Under the pieces are notes generated by a model. That model was given only the letters and a program-made list of their open reading frames with translations. It was not told the origin of the DNA and did not search any database. A stretch of DNA of 64,000 nucleotides, from contig WNNJ02003591.1 in the NCBI GenBank assembly GCA_012934845.2, positions 1 through 64,000 of the forward strand, read 5' to 3'. Shown here piece after piece: positions 13,001 through 21,449 of the stretch; positions within the stretch are counted from its first letter, which is position 1; each line of letters opens with the position of its first letter. This stretch comes from Pomphorhynchus laevis. Taxonomy: Eukaryota; Acanthocephala; Palaeacanthocephala; Echinorhynchida; Pomphorhynchidae. A program made the translations under genes and the position numbers.

Positions 13001-16000
13001 AGCACTGATCTATGTCAATTACATATGGATTAGTCCATGAATGTTTCGAATAGCTTGCGTCATACTTGCGAAATTCGCTTTGAAGGGATTCAATTCGGGT
13101 TTTGTCGAGGGGGTTGTTTTAAAGAGACTTACAGAAAGCGTCAGCCTAATGACACAATGATCACTGTGGATAATAGGGGGCTGAGAGAGATTTCACCAAT
13201 TGTGGGTTCCCCTCGTGATAAGCAGAGGTCTAAAATGGCGGATGATTGCTTCCTCCTTCTAGTGGGTTCGTGAATATGCTGGGTTAGATTAAGATCGTTG
13301 AACGTATCAAGGAAATTGGATGATTCAACATCACAACCATGTGTTGAAGTATATAGGTCCCAATTTACATAAGGCATATTGAAGTCTCCTAGGATAATGA
13401 TCGGTGATAAGCTTGTTAGGTGATGTCGTAAAGAGATGCCTATCTTTTCAGTTGCGGAGCGCGGAAAGCGGTAAAATAAACCGATTTTTAGTTTCTGTCT
13501 CTCAGGAGAAGATACTGTTGCCCACAGATATTCGTTGTATGAATCATCTGATAAAATGCTGTGCTCGATGATGGTAAACGGTTGCTTGACGTATAATATA
13601 ACTCCACCTCCTTTTGAGGCGGTTCGATCCGATCGTATAACAAAGTAGTCTGAGATTGAGATTTCATTATCAGATATATCGTTGTTAAGCCAGGTTTCGC
13701 TCAATGCTATGATGTTTGGGTTCATTGAATTAACGAGACACAATATTTCGTCAAATTTGTCGTACATGCTTAAACACTCAGAGAACATGACGGAAATATT
13801 ATTTTTAGAGTAACGGCAGTGGTGAGGTGTCGCTGTTGGTGTTGAAATGGGATTGATGTTTACGTGTTGGATGCACGAATCTGCGCGGCGGAGAGTATCG
13901 ATGGAACGGTTAGACGGATTCCAAGGCTGAATCGCGTATTTACCCTTCACCGCGCAACTTGAAAATTTTCCACAATTAGATTTTTTTCACCGTTTTGAAT
14001 TCTTTGTTGAAGCTCGTTCCTTGCAGATTTCAATCTGTTTCTATCTTCAGTGCTGAGGTCAGGTAGAAGTCTCATACTGGAGCCCCTTAACTTAAAGGAA
14101 TTATTGATGATTTGCTTACTAGTCTCGGGGCTATCAACAACAACTTTCAAGAGTGAAAGTTAATATGAGTTATAAGAGTGAATATAAGAGTGAGTAATAA
14201 AATTAATATATTTATATAACTGAAATAAAGCTTTATATGGATGAATAGCAATACTATTCTTGAATATTAATTGTTAAGTTATAATTATAGAAAGTATTAA
14301 ATACTTGACGTTAAATGCGAATGCTAAGTAAAACGATCGTTTATGAATTCAAAATTTTAAAATTTAAAATTATTTATTTTGATTTCGAAAGTTATATACA
14401 ATGGTAGATGTTGCCAAAAACCAGAGTTCGATTACATGCAGAGCAAACGTCCTTATTACTCCTAGACGATATGATGGTATCCTGCAGCACTCATCAGTAG
14501 GGTGAACTACTATTAGTCGTTTCGGCTGCCTTCAGATATATTTAAAAGGCACAACGGTTATTGGCAACATATATCGAACTCCGGTTATTGGCAGCATATA
14601 TCGAACTCCGGTTATTGGCAACATCTACAATTATGAAATTGAAGCTCATTAGCTCCGGGTGCACAGTTTAACACCAATCTGATATGAAATTATAAAAATG
14701 TATCCTCCAATGGATCATGTGAGAAAGCAAGCAAAATTCCTGCCGAATAAAATTAGGATGATCTGAAAAGCAAATTTGTAGTTTAAAGAGGCTAGGTCCA
14801 TGCTACCACGTTAGCGAATTCTCGGAAATGCATTTTTAATATATTACAAGGCATCCAAAACGACTGACGGTAGTTCACCCTACTGGTGAGTAGCGCCGGC
14901 TACCATCAGCTCGTCTAGGAGTGATAAGAAAGTATGTTCTACTTGTAATCAAACTCCGGTTTTTGGCAAAATCTATAATTATATATACAGGCCTCCTTGT
15001 GTTAATATATATAATTTGTTGTTACACCTGCCCTGGGAGACCCAATGGTGTACTCATAAATAAATCACTATGTTTTCCTTATTATGAGGCATAAACACCA
15101 GGCATCATTCTATATATCCTCATCATCAGACCAAGAAATAGAACCGAATTATTCTCGCAATATTCAAAGTCGCTACGTAATCTTATGTGTGACGACAAAC
15201 TTCTACAACAGTATACGCGTTTCGCTTTAACGGAGCTAATCAGTACCGTGACTTTAATAATCATTCACAGGCACCTTAACACACTTTAACAGTGTTTAAG
15301 CTCGAAAAACAAAACTACCCTTAATCTGAATCATCAGAGAGAATTTAGCATAAGCTTTGTGCACGCACTGCCATAACTATCTACAGATTTAATAACACTA
15401 ATTCACATGTCGTTAAGCTGCACTCATTATAATTATAAAAATTATATTATTATAATTAGAAATAGTATATAAATAATAAACAATCTATGAATAGTAATCA
15501 AAAAATTATATTATAAACAATGGTAAACTATTAATGATAAATAATAAAATAATATAAATAATAAATAATAAAAAATAAAAAATAATGAATTATTTAATAT
15601 TGTAGAGAAATTTATTTATCCGCCTAACCTTTAGGTAGGGGTTGAAAAAATTCACATATTGCAGACAGAAAACAGACATTTAATAATCAATAAAAATAAT
15701 AAATTATATAATAAACAATGGTAGATATGAAGGACAATATATAAATAATACATAATATATTAATAATCAATAAAAATAATTAATTATATAATAATTATAA
15801 ATATGAATGACAATATAGAAATCATAAATAATCTATAAATAATATGTATCCCACAAATCCTTTACTGCTGGTCCAACCGGGTCATCCATCATCAATGCTG
15901 CCACTGCTATCTTAACCAGATCATCCATCATTTGCTTGGGCCTTCTTAATTGTCAATCATTGTACTTAAAGATTAACTTGATTCTCCACGCACTTCACGA

Positions 16001-19000
16001 ATCCAATCTCGATATCCTATGCCACACTGAAACCTAGCATCGAAATGATGATATTGCCATTCGTCATTTACGCCTAATCATTTGAAATTCGTCACAGTGG
16101 CCAAAACATTTTGGCCAGGTTTCTTATCACTGTTACCGCTATTAGCCCCTTCTGTCATTCAGTCATCAACTTCGAACTCCTCCGTTATGCCATCGCATCT
16201 TCATCGCTTTTTTCGACTTATTTTTGATTTACCGCCCAGGATCCACTCCACCATCCTCCATATTATTTCAAGAGCACTCTAACCTTTTATCATACGTCTC
16301 CTCATTAACTATTCCGACTTTTGTAATCGGTGACTTTAATGTCCGTTTAGAACTAGCTACCTTCCAAATCCTCGTAAATTGATATCCATATTTCACACCT
16401 ACGAGTATTTAATCATTCCTTCTTAACCTACTCATCGATTGGATGGCCTTCTATACTATGTTTGTATTCCCAAATCCTTTTAGCATCGTTACCCTTGTAT
16501 TGTCAGTGAACCAATAATATTTGACCACTACATGGTCTCAATTAGAATTAATCTAAATCAGGTCGACAAATATCATAGGATGGTCACTTTTCGAACCTGG
16601 TCTTCTTAGCAGCCTACATATTTAACTTCCGAACTTGCGTCTTCTGCACTACCCACTTCCCTATTTTCATGTACCCATGATGTCCTTGAGAACCTTTACG
16701 ACTCTCAAGTTTCCTCTATTGCCCGTTATATTATCCCACTCCAGAAATTCCTACCATCACGTAAACACTGTTCCTTGGTTTGACAGTGAATGTTGTTCAT
16801 GCAAGCTTGATCTATGTCGCCTACATATAACGTGTAAGCATTTTATTTATCACATCACTATTACACTATTTCCATCCATCCACAGTCAATTGGTCAACAA
16901 ACGCCGCTATTATCGTTCGCTTCTTCAGAGTAAAGCTACAATATTTTAGAATAATCAACTATCAGCGAATACTGATCGGTAGCGCTAAAAAGTATTAAAT
17001 CGACTCCTTCCGCGTGCCTTTTCTTTGTCCGTTTGCTCAATTGATCCTTCAATCTTCGCTAGCTATCTCAGATTTTAAATTGGCAATGTATGTTTTACTT
17101 TTCCACATCTTGGTTACTCTTCAATCATTGTCACATCATGCTTCCTGAACTTTTCCACTTATCGCCTGTCTTCTTATGAAATTATCGTACTGATATCTCG
17201 ACTCCACAACTCTTCATCTCATCATGATCCTTTACCAACAACTGTCCTTAAATATATTGCCCCCCCCACTAGTATATTTCTTTTGTAAACTATTTAATTC
17301 GTGTATTCGACTAAAGATCTTTCCCGCTGCATGGAAGGCTGCCACTATCCGTCCGTCACTAAAATCCCAATAATTTGACTCTAATATTCCATCGTATTAC
17401 TGTCCTATCTCACTACTTCCCACTATTTCAAAACTCTTTGAAAGACTCACTTTGCGCTAAGTCATGTTCTACGTAAATTCGTCAAACTTTTTTCCTCAAT
17501 ATCAGGCCGCCTACCGTAAAAACAGCTGCTCTGAAACTGCTTGTCACAAGTCAATCGGTGATCTTCTCTCGGCTCGCGATTAACAATCAACTTCCCTGAT
17601 CATTTCGCTTGATTTGTCGTCGGCTTTTGACGTTGTAGATCACTCTATTCGCCTTTACCTCCTTTGACATCGTTATGGCTTATCCACCTCTATTCTTAAA
17701 TGGTTATCGTCATACCTGACTGGCCACTATGCCATTGTATCATTCGACAATGCAGTTAGTATATCGTTAGCTTTACCCCGTGGTGTACCCAAAGTTCAGT
17801 ACTCAACTCCATTTTATTCTCTCTTATTGGAAATCTCGGTTCACTTTGCTTAACATTCAAATGTCATGTAATTCAATACGCAGATGTCACATGTATCTAT
17901 TCGTCCGCGCCCAATTTATCCTTAACTACTCTCCTCGCCTCGGTTTTATCCTGCCTAGAATCTCTTATCACAACCTTTCATTCATTAGAATGATGGTAAA
18001 TCCCAGGAAATCTTGTGTTCTTTGGATCCACCCTTCCCATATGCAAATTTAATCTTATTCTACACTCATTTTCAGCAGACTTCCTCTTCCTTGTGTAGAT
18101 TCGCTAACATTTTTCGGAGTAATTATATACTCCAATCTCTCGTTCTCATAATTTGCACTAAAAAGGTTCGTACCTATTATCCTAATCTCCGTAACATTTG
18201 TCGCATTCGTAAAACCACAAATTTTTCAATTACCAACACCCTAATGTCCTCCCTCCTGCTACCTCCTCTTGACTATTGCATCTCACTTCTCTCCTCAAAT
18301 TCCCCATCTTGTGTTACTGCCCCTCTGTATCGATTTGTTCGAACTGCAGCCCGCATACTTCTTCGACGCCGGAGTTTTGATCCCATCTCCAATGAACTTA
18401 TCAACTTTCATTGGATCAATCTGCCGTTCTCGCTTTTTGTTTACTTTATCCTCCTCCACTGTGCCTTCAACTAAAATTGTACAGTGCTGAATATTCGTCA
18501 TCCAGAGTTTTTCTCTCAAACAATCAGCTCCTGCTACAAATTCCTGGTCATGTTACGAACTTTGGCCTGCATTCCTGTCTGTCTCATTTAAATGTCTCTA
18601 ATCTAAAATTCGCTTCTCCTTAAACTTCGTTACCAACCTAACCTAATACCTTTAAATCCATGCTTCGCACCTTTCTACTGAGTAACCAGGCCCTGCAGCT
18701 CACTAGCAATGCGATCCGAATTTTTCATCGTTCCAAAGTCGGCTACGTGATGTGGACTTCAGTCACATTATATTTTATCTTTTTGTTTATTTCAGTGAAA
18801 TTGTAAGCGGCCTGTCTGTATGATCCACTTAAAAAGTTATCTATCTAATACACCGAGTAACCATACGGGTGTAATTCTTAGCATAATTTTATATTTTGAA
18901 TGGAATGACATTTTTTAAATTTTGTCTTTTGCTTTCTGAATCGATAAAGGCCAGTGCCGAAACGTCAACATAAATTCTGCGTGTTTGTTCTTCCGGTTTT

Positions 19001-20270
19001 ATACATTATATACAATAGAATTAGTCAAATATTTAGTCAAATAATTATAAAATCAGAAATAAATATAAAGATTTAGCACAAAGGTTTCTTAAATGAATTA
19101 TGTGTCTTAATTATCTGCACATACAAAATAATTACATAATTTATTAGTCAGCACGTTCATTGGTGTCAAAGTTACAGTTTTGAAAAAGCTTGCATATGAT
19201 ATCAGTAATTTATTAAGTTTGCACTTAATAAATCTTTTGGGAAACCAGTTTACAAGAATGATTGCAAGTTAAATTGAAACAAATATTATTAAATGTTAAT
19301 AAACTTTATTATAAATAAATTTTTAATTTTTAATATAATGTTTAAAATTTTTTCGTATTTGGGCGGAATCCAATATTCTAGTTCAAGTACCATTTCGTTT
19401 TTAAAATTTTTATTTATAAAAATGTTATTGGCTATAACTTTTTCAGATATTTATTTTATAGATAAAAATATAGTTGTCTGGTTTCGGAAATCGAACCCAT
19501 TCGCAATTCCAAATTAGTTGGACGGTGTTCAATCTGAAACATTAACGCGGACCCTTTATTGTTTACAAATATTTACTGTAACTTAAAAATTAAAAATATA
19601 TATTTTAGTTTGAGTAATAAATTCTGTATTATTCATCGATTATGTAGCCATGTGCATTATCCCGTATTTTTCGATTTGCATCAATACACCCAAAGTAAAA
19701 TGAACATAATTTTTGTACTAATTTTTTTAAATAATTATCTACAAAGTATTATACACATAATATTTATTCAACTTTGATAATTTCTTATGCTCAAAAGATC
19801 ACCTAAACATGTAAAGCATTACCTAATTTAATTATTCGAAAGTAGTCACTTTAACAATAAAAACCTTTTCGTTTTCTATTTAACTCTCAAAATACTTACA
19901 TAAATCTTGTAAATTGCAAAGAAATCAGCGTTATTTTTAACGTTATCGCGTAAGTAGAAGTGTTTACAACACTGTTGTACAATTGTCCATAGATATCGGC
20001 CGCGGCCCGGCCGAGGGTAGTTATTTATTATAAATTGAATTGCCCTAGCAAACAAAAAATTAAAAGCTGTCTATTTGCAAAAGTATACTTTGACCAATTT
20101 GATAAATCATCATATTCATATTCTATTAGTTGTTGAACAATGCTTAAAGAAACGAATAATGAATTAATCACAAAGAGTAATAGAGAAAAATATCACAGCA
20201 TAAAGAAAGTGTTTTACCGTTCTATTTCACGTCGTTGGTTAAATATTGAAGAATTTAGATCGTCCGCCAT
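979..20270 (-). CDS. BUB1: BUB1/MAD3-like spindle-checkpoint kinase gene (eight exons, 3' end outside window)
   Basis: The exons on the minus strand are 20270-20218, 20044-19900, 10528-10323, 6892-6683, 5988-5952, 5908-5811, 4695-4499 and 1094-979. All have GT-AG borders, and the phases agree at all seven junctions, giving about 353 residues so far. Exons 2-3 resemble the MAD3/BUB1 N-terminal TPR-like region that binds kinetochore proteins. Exons 7-8 match the stretch before and into the BUB1 kinase domain (NPVDPFSVDVQNRLI, then GSGTFADVY and FALK). BUB1 kinases act at kinetochores in the spindle assembly checkpoint. The linker (about 115 residues) is much shorter than in human BUB1 (1,085 residues in total). 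I recognised no GLEBS or KEN motif in the exons found, so exons may be missing. Introns are loaded with retroelements; intron 2 is 9.4 kb. A BUBR1-type paralogue is the main alternative. Confidence 0.75.
1985..2332 (-). mobile_element. Penelope-like element fragment (GIY-YIG endonuclease end)
   Basis: The reading frame ends in a GIY-YIG-type block: GRIYHIHCTKCDTSYAGQT, followed by QNLNTMIKQ. The pattern (Y-x-I-x-C-x-x-C-x-x-x-Y-x-G-x-T) is the endonuclease tail of Penelope-like retroelements, which cuts DNA to prime insertion. The part before it has no clear domain. The reverse transcriptase is absent, so this is a dead 3' fragment inside an intron. Confidence 0.6.
3705..3985 (-). repeat. Repeat R copy 1 (hammerhead-like, order 2-1-3, decayed)
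   Basis: This aligns by eye over about 270 bp with the copies at 4,060-4,340 and 40,770-41,075. On the minus strand it holds GGCC, a GTAA (decayed GAAA), GTATTGG, CAGTAG, GATGATGA, GGTCC, then CGTA and CTGCCG. No coding potential. It sits 80 bp from copy 2 in direct orientation. Confidence 0.55.
4060..4340 (-). repeat. Repeat R copy 2 (hammerhead-like, best core)
   Basis: Minus-strand order: GGAC (4193-4190), C, GAAA (4188-4185), a GTATCGG segment, CTGATGA (4157-4151), GTCC (4149-4146), CCAATAC (4144-4138), GCGTA (4133-4129) and CTGCTG (4128-4123). GGAC/GTCC can form stem II. GTATCGG pairs with CCAATAC apart from one C-A mismatch. The triplet GUA precedes the strand that would form stem I. 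Confidence 0.6.
4499..4695 (-). CDS. BUB1: BUB1-like exon 7 (pre-kinase segment)
   Basis: 197 bases. The start was chosen at the ATCATAG acceptor (T4695) because it is the only in-frame AG giving the one base that exon 6 needs. The peptide includes STTIHDLLDKQLPSRS and NPVDPFSVDVQNRLIDYEF, the segment that precedes the kinase in BUB1 proteins (N-P-x-D, then a Y/F-x-x-L helix), and ends LYENCLIGP at a GTAAGA donor. Confidence 0.68.
4696..5810 (-). other. Intron 6 of the BUB1-like gene
   Basis: AT-rich. A short tandem of AGCGAGCTAAA units lies at about 5,110-5,165. I see no exon or element in it. Confidence 0.55.
5811..5908 (-). CDS. BUB1: BUB1-like exon 6 (linker)
   Basis: 98 bases read TCDPVMASQTFCPQV and on to NRLLNGIN, between a GATTAG acceptor and a GTAAGT donor. 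It ends with two bases completed by exon 7 to give Asn. Only one of the three frames is open. Its function in the linker is unknown. Confidence 0.6.
5952..5988 (-). CDS. BUB1: BUB1-like exon 5 (37-base mini-exon)
   Basis: TTATTAG acceptor and AAG-GTATG donor. With the two leftover bases of exon 4 it reads FSTNLSNKSLLTK and ends in phase 0, exactly as exon 6 requires. It is too short for ORF prediction and was found only by phase matching, but exon 4 and exon 6 cannot be joined in frame without it. Confidence 0.55.
5989..6682 (-). other. Intron 4 of the BUB1-like gene
   Basis: AT-rich, low complexity around 6,180-6,580. Nothing recognisable. Confidence 0.5.
6683..6892 (-). CDS. BUB1: BUB1-like exon 4 (linker)
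   Basis: A symmetrical 210-base exon between a TACTTTAG acceptor and a GTAAGT donor. It encodes a polar linker rich in Asp, Ser, Arg and Asn (SKDDDEHTCSQ, NDRSQRQPLRQIDIIDRHNN). No domain is recognisable. Flanking introns are AT-rich, so the composition contrast supports coding. Confidence 0.62.
7230..7281 (-). other. Candidate alternative (poison) exon in BUB1-like intron 3
   Basis: 52 bases between an ATTGTAG acceptor and a TCAG-GTATAT donor. One frame is open and reads IYRYEDSLELKCRKDNS. Joined to exon 3 in the phase used here it meets a stop, and its length is not a multiple of three, so inclusion would truncate the protein. It may instead belong with a small exon I have missed. Confidence 0.3.
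7632..8830. mobile_element. Penelope-derived foldback unit
   Basis: Left arm 7,632-7,895 and right arm 8,585-8,830 are diverged inverted repeats (both contain the TAAGCCnnGCTTGGAA-like end and a CGTAAAGATCCAAC block). Between them, plus strand 8,400-8,570 reads YPCNGATRCKGCCKLL and then ECSNKT-like residues. This is the C-x-C-x(4)-C-x-x-C metal-binding stretch that precedes the GIY-YIG domain in Penelope-like elements. There is no RT. Confidence 0.5.
9715..9787 (-). ncRNA. Hammerhead ribozyme, type III, complete fold
   Basis: Read on the minus strand: CTGT-C (9787-9783; C9783 is the cleavage base), TAGGAG (9782-9777), TACTGCAC, a loop, GTGCAG (9756-9751), CAAC, CTCCTA (9746-9741), CTGATGA (9740-9734), GACT-CAAA-AGTC (9733-9722), GAAA (9721-9718) and CAG (9717-9715). 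Stem I is 6+6 bp with an internal loop, stem II 4 bp with a tetraloop, stem III 4 bp (CUGU/ACAG). All conserved core bases are present and the cleavage triplet is GUC. Confidence 0.8.
9828..9900 (+). ncRNA. Decayed type III hammerhead ribozyme (partner copy)
   Basis: Same layout as the minus-strand ribozyme next to it: CTGTC (9828-9832), TAGGGGTGATGCAC, GTGCAACATCCCCTTA, CTGATGC (9875-9881), GACT-CGGA-AGTC and GAAA (9894-9897). The last core A of CTGATGA is C, and stem III pairs poorly, so it is probably inactive. Confidence 0.6.
10323..10528 (-). CDS. BUB1: BUB1-like exon 3 (TPR-like)
   Basis: 206 bases are open in one frame. The peptide includes FGNDNYRLFQHLFENNVF and FWESWFGICSAQGN, then MFKEVFALL. 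This resembles the repeating helix pattern (aromatic-W, then G-N-x-A/F-x-x-V-F) of the MAD3/BUB1 N-terminus. It has a TTACAAG acceptor and an AAG-GTATTT donor, and ends in phase 2, matching exon 4. Confidence 0.7.
10529..11034 (-). other. Intron 2, distal part
   Basis: AT-rich unique-looking sequence between exon 3 and the LINE at 11,035. Nothing recognised. Confidence 0.5.
11035..14160 (-). mobile_element. CR1/Jockey-superfamily LINE (family A), near full length, broken
   Basis: Minus strand, in order: an ORF1 tail (14150-13947; LLPDLSTEDRNRLKSAR, then a GEKNLIV block); APE endonuclease (13950-13141, 269 codons; SETWL, GGGVILYV, GDFNMP); RT start (12728-12315; PDNIPPILLRKL); a broken middle (12,310-11,990) still showing YRPISLTC-like and FDLSKSF-like residues; RT core and thumb (11963-11619, YADD; 11613-11290, YASPACHPQS). 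The 3' end is near 11,035 with an ATAATAAT tail. It copies itself by target-primed reverse transcription. Several frameshifts separate the blocks, and it lies in the same orientation as the host gene, in intron 2. Confidence 0.8.
12172..12209. repeat. 16-bp perfect hairpin inside the family-A LINE
   Basis: GCGACAACCAGCATGG (12172-12187) and its exact reverse complement (12194-12209) with a 6-base loop. It interrupts the RT-coding region. Confidence 0.85.
14456..14530 (-). repeat. HHL repeat copy B
   Basis: Minus strand: GGCAGCC (14530-14524), GAAA (14523-14520), CTGATGA (14497-14491), a GTGCTGC block, CGTC, then TAGGAGTAA. The TAG-to-TCA helix of copies A and C is partly decayed. The sequence after it (GTAATCGAACTCTGG and on) is shared with copy C. 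Confidence 0.55.
14549..14632 (+). repeat. Short tandem repeat of about 32 bp
   Basis: About 2.5 units of GGTTATTGGCAACATATATC plus GAACTCC. The unit derives from the flank of the neighbouring HHL copies, which share the GAACTCCGGTTTTTGGCAA block. Confidence 0.7.
14850..14924 (+). repeat. HHL repeat copy C
   Basis: GGCATCC (14850-14856), AAAA where GAAA is expected (looks like CpG decay), TGACGGTAG, TTCACCCTA, CTGGTGA (14883-14889), GCGCC, CTACCATCA, CGTC and TAGGAGTGA. TTCACCCTA pairs with TAGGAGTGA over 8 bp with one bulge. Copies B and C face each other about 320 bp apart. Confidence 0.55.
15200..15255 (-). ncRNA. Type I hammerhead ribozyme, one core base changed
   Basis: Minus strand: TCACGGTA, CTGATTA (15243-15237; G8 replaced by T), GCT-CCGTTAA-AGC, GAAA (15223-15220), CGCGTA (a minimal stem III), then TACTGTTG, which pairs with ACGGTA as stem I. 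Homologous over more than 100 bp to the copy at 24,530. Confidence 0.6.
15256..15849. other. AT-rich intron sequence
   Basis: Bases 15,420-15,840 are low-complexity TAATAAATAAT sequence with two related blocks containing AATAATCAATAAAAATAAT. Nothing else seen. Confidence 0.5.
15850..18850 (+). mobile_element. Old LINE of family B (CR1/L2-like), heavily broken
   Basis: Plus-strand relics occur in the right order: an endonuclease start (about 16,000-16,350, including a V-I-G-D-F-N motif near 16,325); a linker with P-W-F-D-S-E-C near 16,775; RT block 3 at about 17,600 (SLDLSSAFDVVDHS); a GVPQ-equivalent near 17,780; and a thumb region 18,013-18,474 (MSSLLLPPLDYCISLLSS and RTAARILLRRRSFD). The tail near 18,790-18,830 matches the family 3' end (TGTAAGC then TATG-CCACTT). 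Stops and shifts throughout show old age. Antisense to the BUB1-like gene, in intron 2. Confidence 0.7.
18851..19899. other. Intron 2, proximal part
   Basis: AT-rich. One hammerhead-like relic (GGCC-AGT-GCC followed by GAAAC) lies at 18,936-18,967. Reading frames at 19,293-19,777 are AT-driven and show no protein character. Confidence 0.45.
19900..20044 (-). CDS. BUB1: BUB1-like exon 2 (MAD3 homology region I)
   Basis: The acceptor TTTGCTAG precedes 145 bases and a perfect GTAAGT donor. The peptide runs AIQFIINNYPRPGRGRYLW and on to FFAIYKIY. It contains the W-x(n)-F pattern of the BUB1/MAD3 N-terminal domain. It holds a local GC-rich patch coding RPGRGR, unlike the AT-rich surroundings. It ends in phase 0 and joins exon 3 directly. 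Confidence 0.7.
20218..20270 (-). CDS. BUB1: BUB1-like exon 1 (start codon exon)
   Basis: ATG at 20270-20268 opens the peptide MADDLNSSIFNQRREIE and ends with two bases of a split codon at a GTAAAA donor. The split codon is completed by the first base of exon 2 to give Arg. No ATG lies in frame before it in the short sequence I checked upstream. Confidence 0.65.
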
Positions 20271-21015
20271 CGTCGAAATTTACTGAGTTGTATTTATTTT
20301 AAATCAATGCACAAGAATCAATACCAGCAAAAAGGAAGCAAAAATATCAGTACTTTAGATTTCAATAGTATCTTGGAAAGTACATTTTTACAAATTAAAA
20401 AGTTTTAAAATCAAATTATTTTAAATAATTTGAAAAACAAATATATAAATAATTTAATAATAAATATTATGTGTTACATAAATAGACATCGCAAAAACAT
20501 ACTATTTATTAAACATTAAAAAGATCATTTGACTGACAAAAATTATGGCGCAACGCTTAATGCAGTGAGCTGTTGATTTAACAATGCCAAATCGACATTT
20601 CCAATTTAAACGCAACTCAATATGAACAAAGTACGGGCATGATAATACCAGCCGTCAAAAAACAGCTTAGAAACGCACAACCGCAAAAACAAAACTAACA
20701 ATTGTACATAAGAAAATCATTTATTTTATATTATTTTAAAACTAACAACAACGTTATGGAAAATTAAATAAACTTTAAAATGATGTCCAGAGACTGATAA
20801 TAAATTATAAATTTATTATCAGTCTAAACAGGAAATTAAATTTATAATTTCCTGTTTCGTATTCTTTGAAAAGTTTAAAATGTTGTTGTGCTTTATTTAA
20901 TAGCTTAAAAAGATATTTTTTTATCAAAAATAATATTGTATTATTTTTCTGCGTTTGAATTAATTGATCGAATTTAAATAGCTATCTTGATTCAAATGCT
21001 ATTTTTTCGTTTAAG
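20271..21015. other. Region upstream of the BUB1-like gene
   Basis: Likely holds the BUB1-like promoter, but I cannot point to an element. A roughly 70-bp block at 20,745-20,815 (containing AACGTTATGGAAAATTAAA) also occurs inside both palindrome arms (about 22,630 and 29,280). A short inverted repeat (AATAAATTATAAATTTATT) lies at about 20,800. Confidence 0.45.
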
Positions 21016-21184
21016 ATATGTACTTGAGCAGTTTCATCGTTTGTCATGGCTCGTTCTAGACGAAGAGCATCAAGACCGTCATTCCTGCCTACCTGTGAAT
21101 ATGGATATTCTTCTGCAACTGTACAGATCACTCGAAGCCCTTTCAACAACAATTAATAATAGCAGTTCCAATGAAACTGAATAA
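21016..21184 (+). CDS. MED13: MED13-like C-terminal exon (Mediator kinase-module subunit)
   Basis: After a TTTAAG acceptor the exon reads [21 protein letters not shown] and LLQLYRSL, then ends NNSSSNETE at TAA 21182-21184. This matches the extreme C-terminus of metazoan MED13 (RYVLEQYNALSWL, QDRRSCLP). MED13 links the CDK8 kinase module to core Mediator in the nucleus. The exon starts with one base of a split Arg codon, so an upstream exon is required, yet none is visible on the plus strand within the preceding kilobases. Either the last intron is very long and contains the BUB1-like gene, or this is a detached exon. Confidence 0.7.
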
Positions 21185-21449
21185 ATTTGCATATGCATTT
21201 GATGTACATTTGATGTAAATACAATCGGATGCAAAGTTGTTCATTCTGATAACTTTAAATAGAAGTATTAATCTCCTGTCAATTTTACTACTTTAGCGTG
21301 TGTACTCCATTTAAATTATAAATACAATTTTATCTCTATTATAAATCAATAATATCTCTATTATAAATCAATAATCAATTATCTACTGAACGTAGGCCTT
21401 AATTATATAGGAAGTGTAAATAAGTGTTTATTATTAAAAGCGAAGTCAT
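21185..21449 (+). other. Downstream of the MED13-like exon
   Basis: AT-rich presumptive 3' UTR. There is a short duplication of ATCTCTATTATAAATCAATA at 21,330-21,375. No clear polyadenylation signal. Confidence 0.4.

Noticed and set aside
18936-18967. Hammerhead-like CTGAATCGATAAA, GGCC-AGT-GCC, GAAACGTC
   Set aside because: Stem II and GAAA are present but the CUGANGA core is disrupted by extra bases, and no second copy was found.
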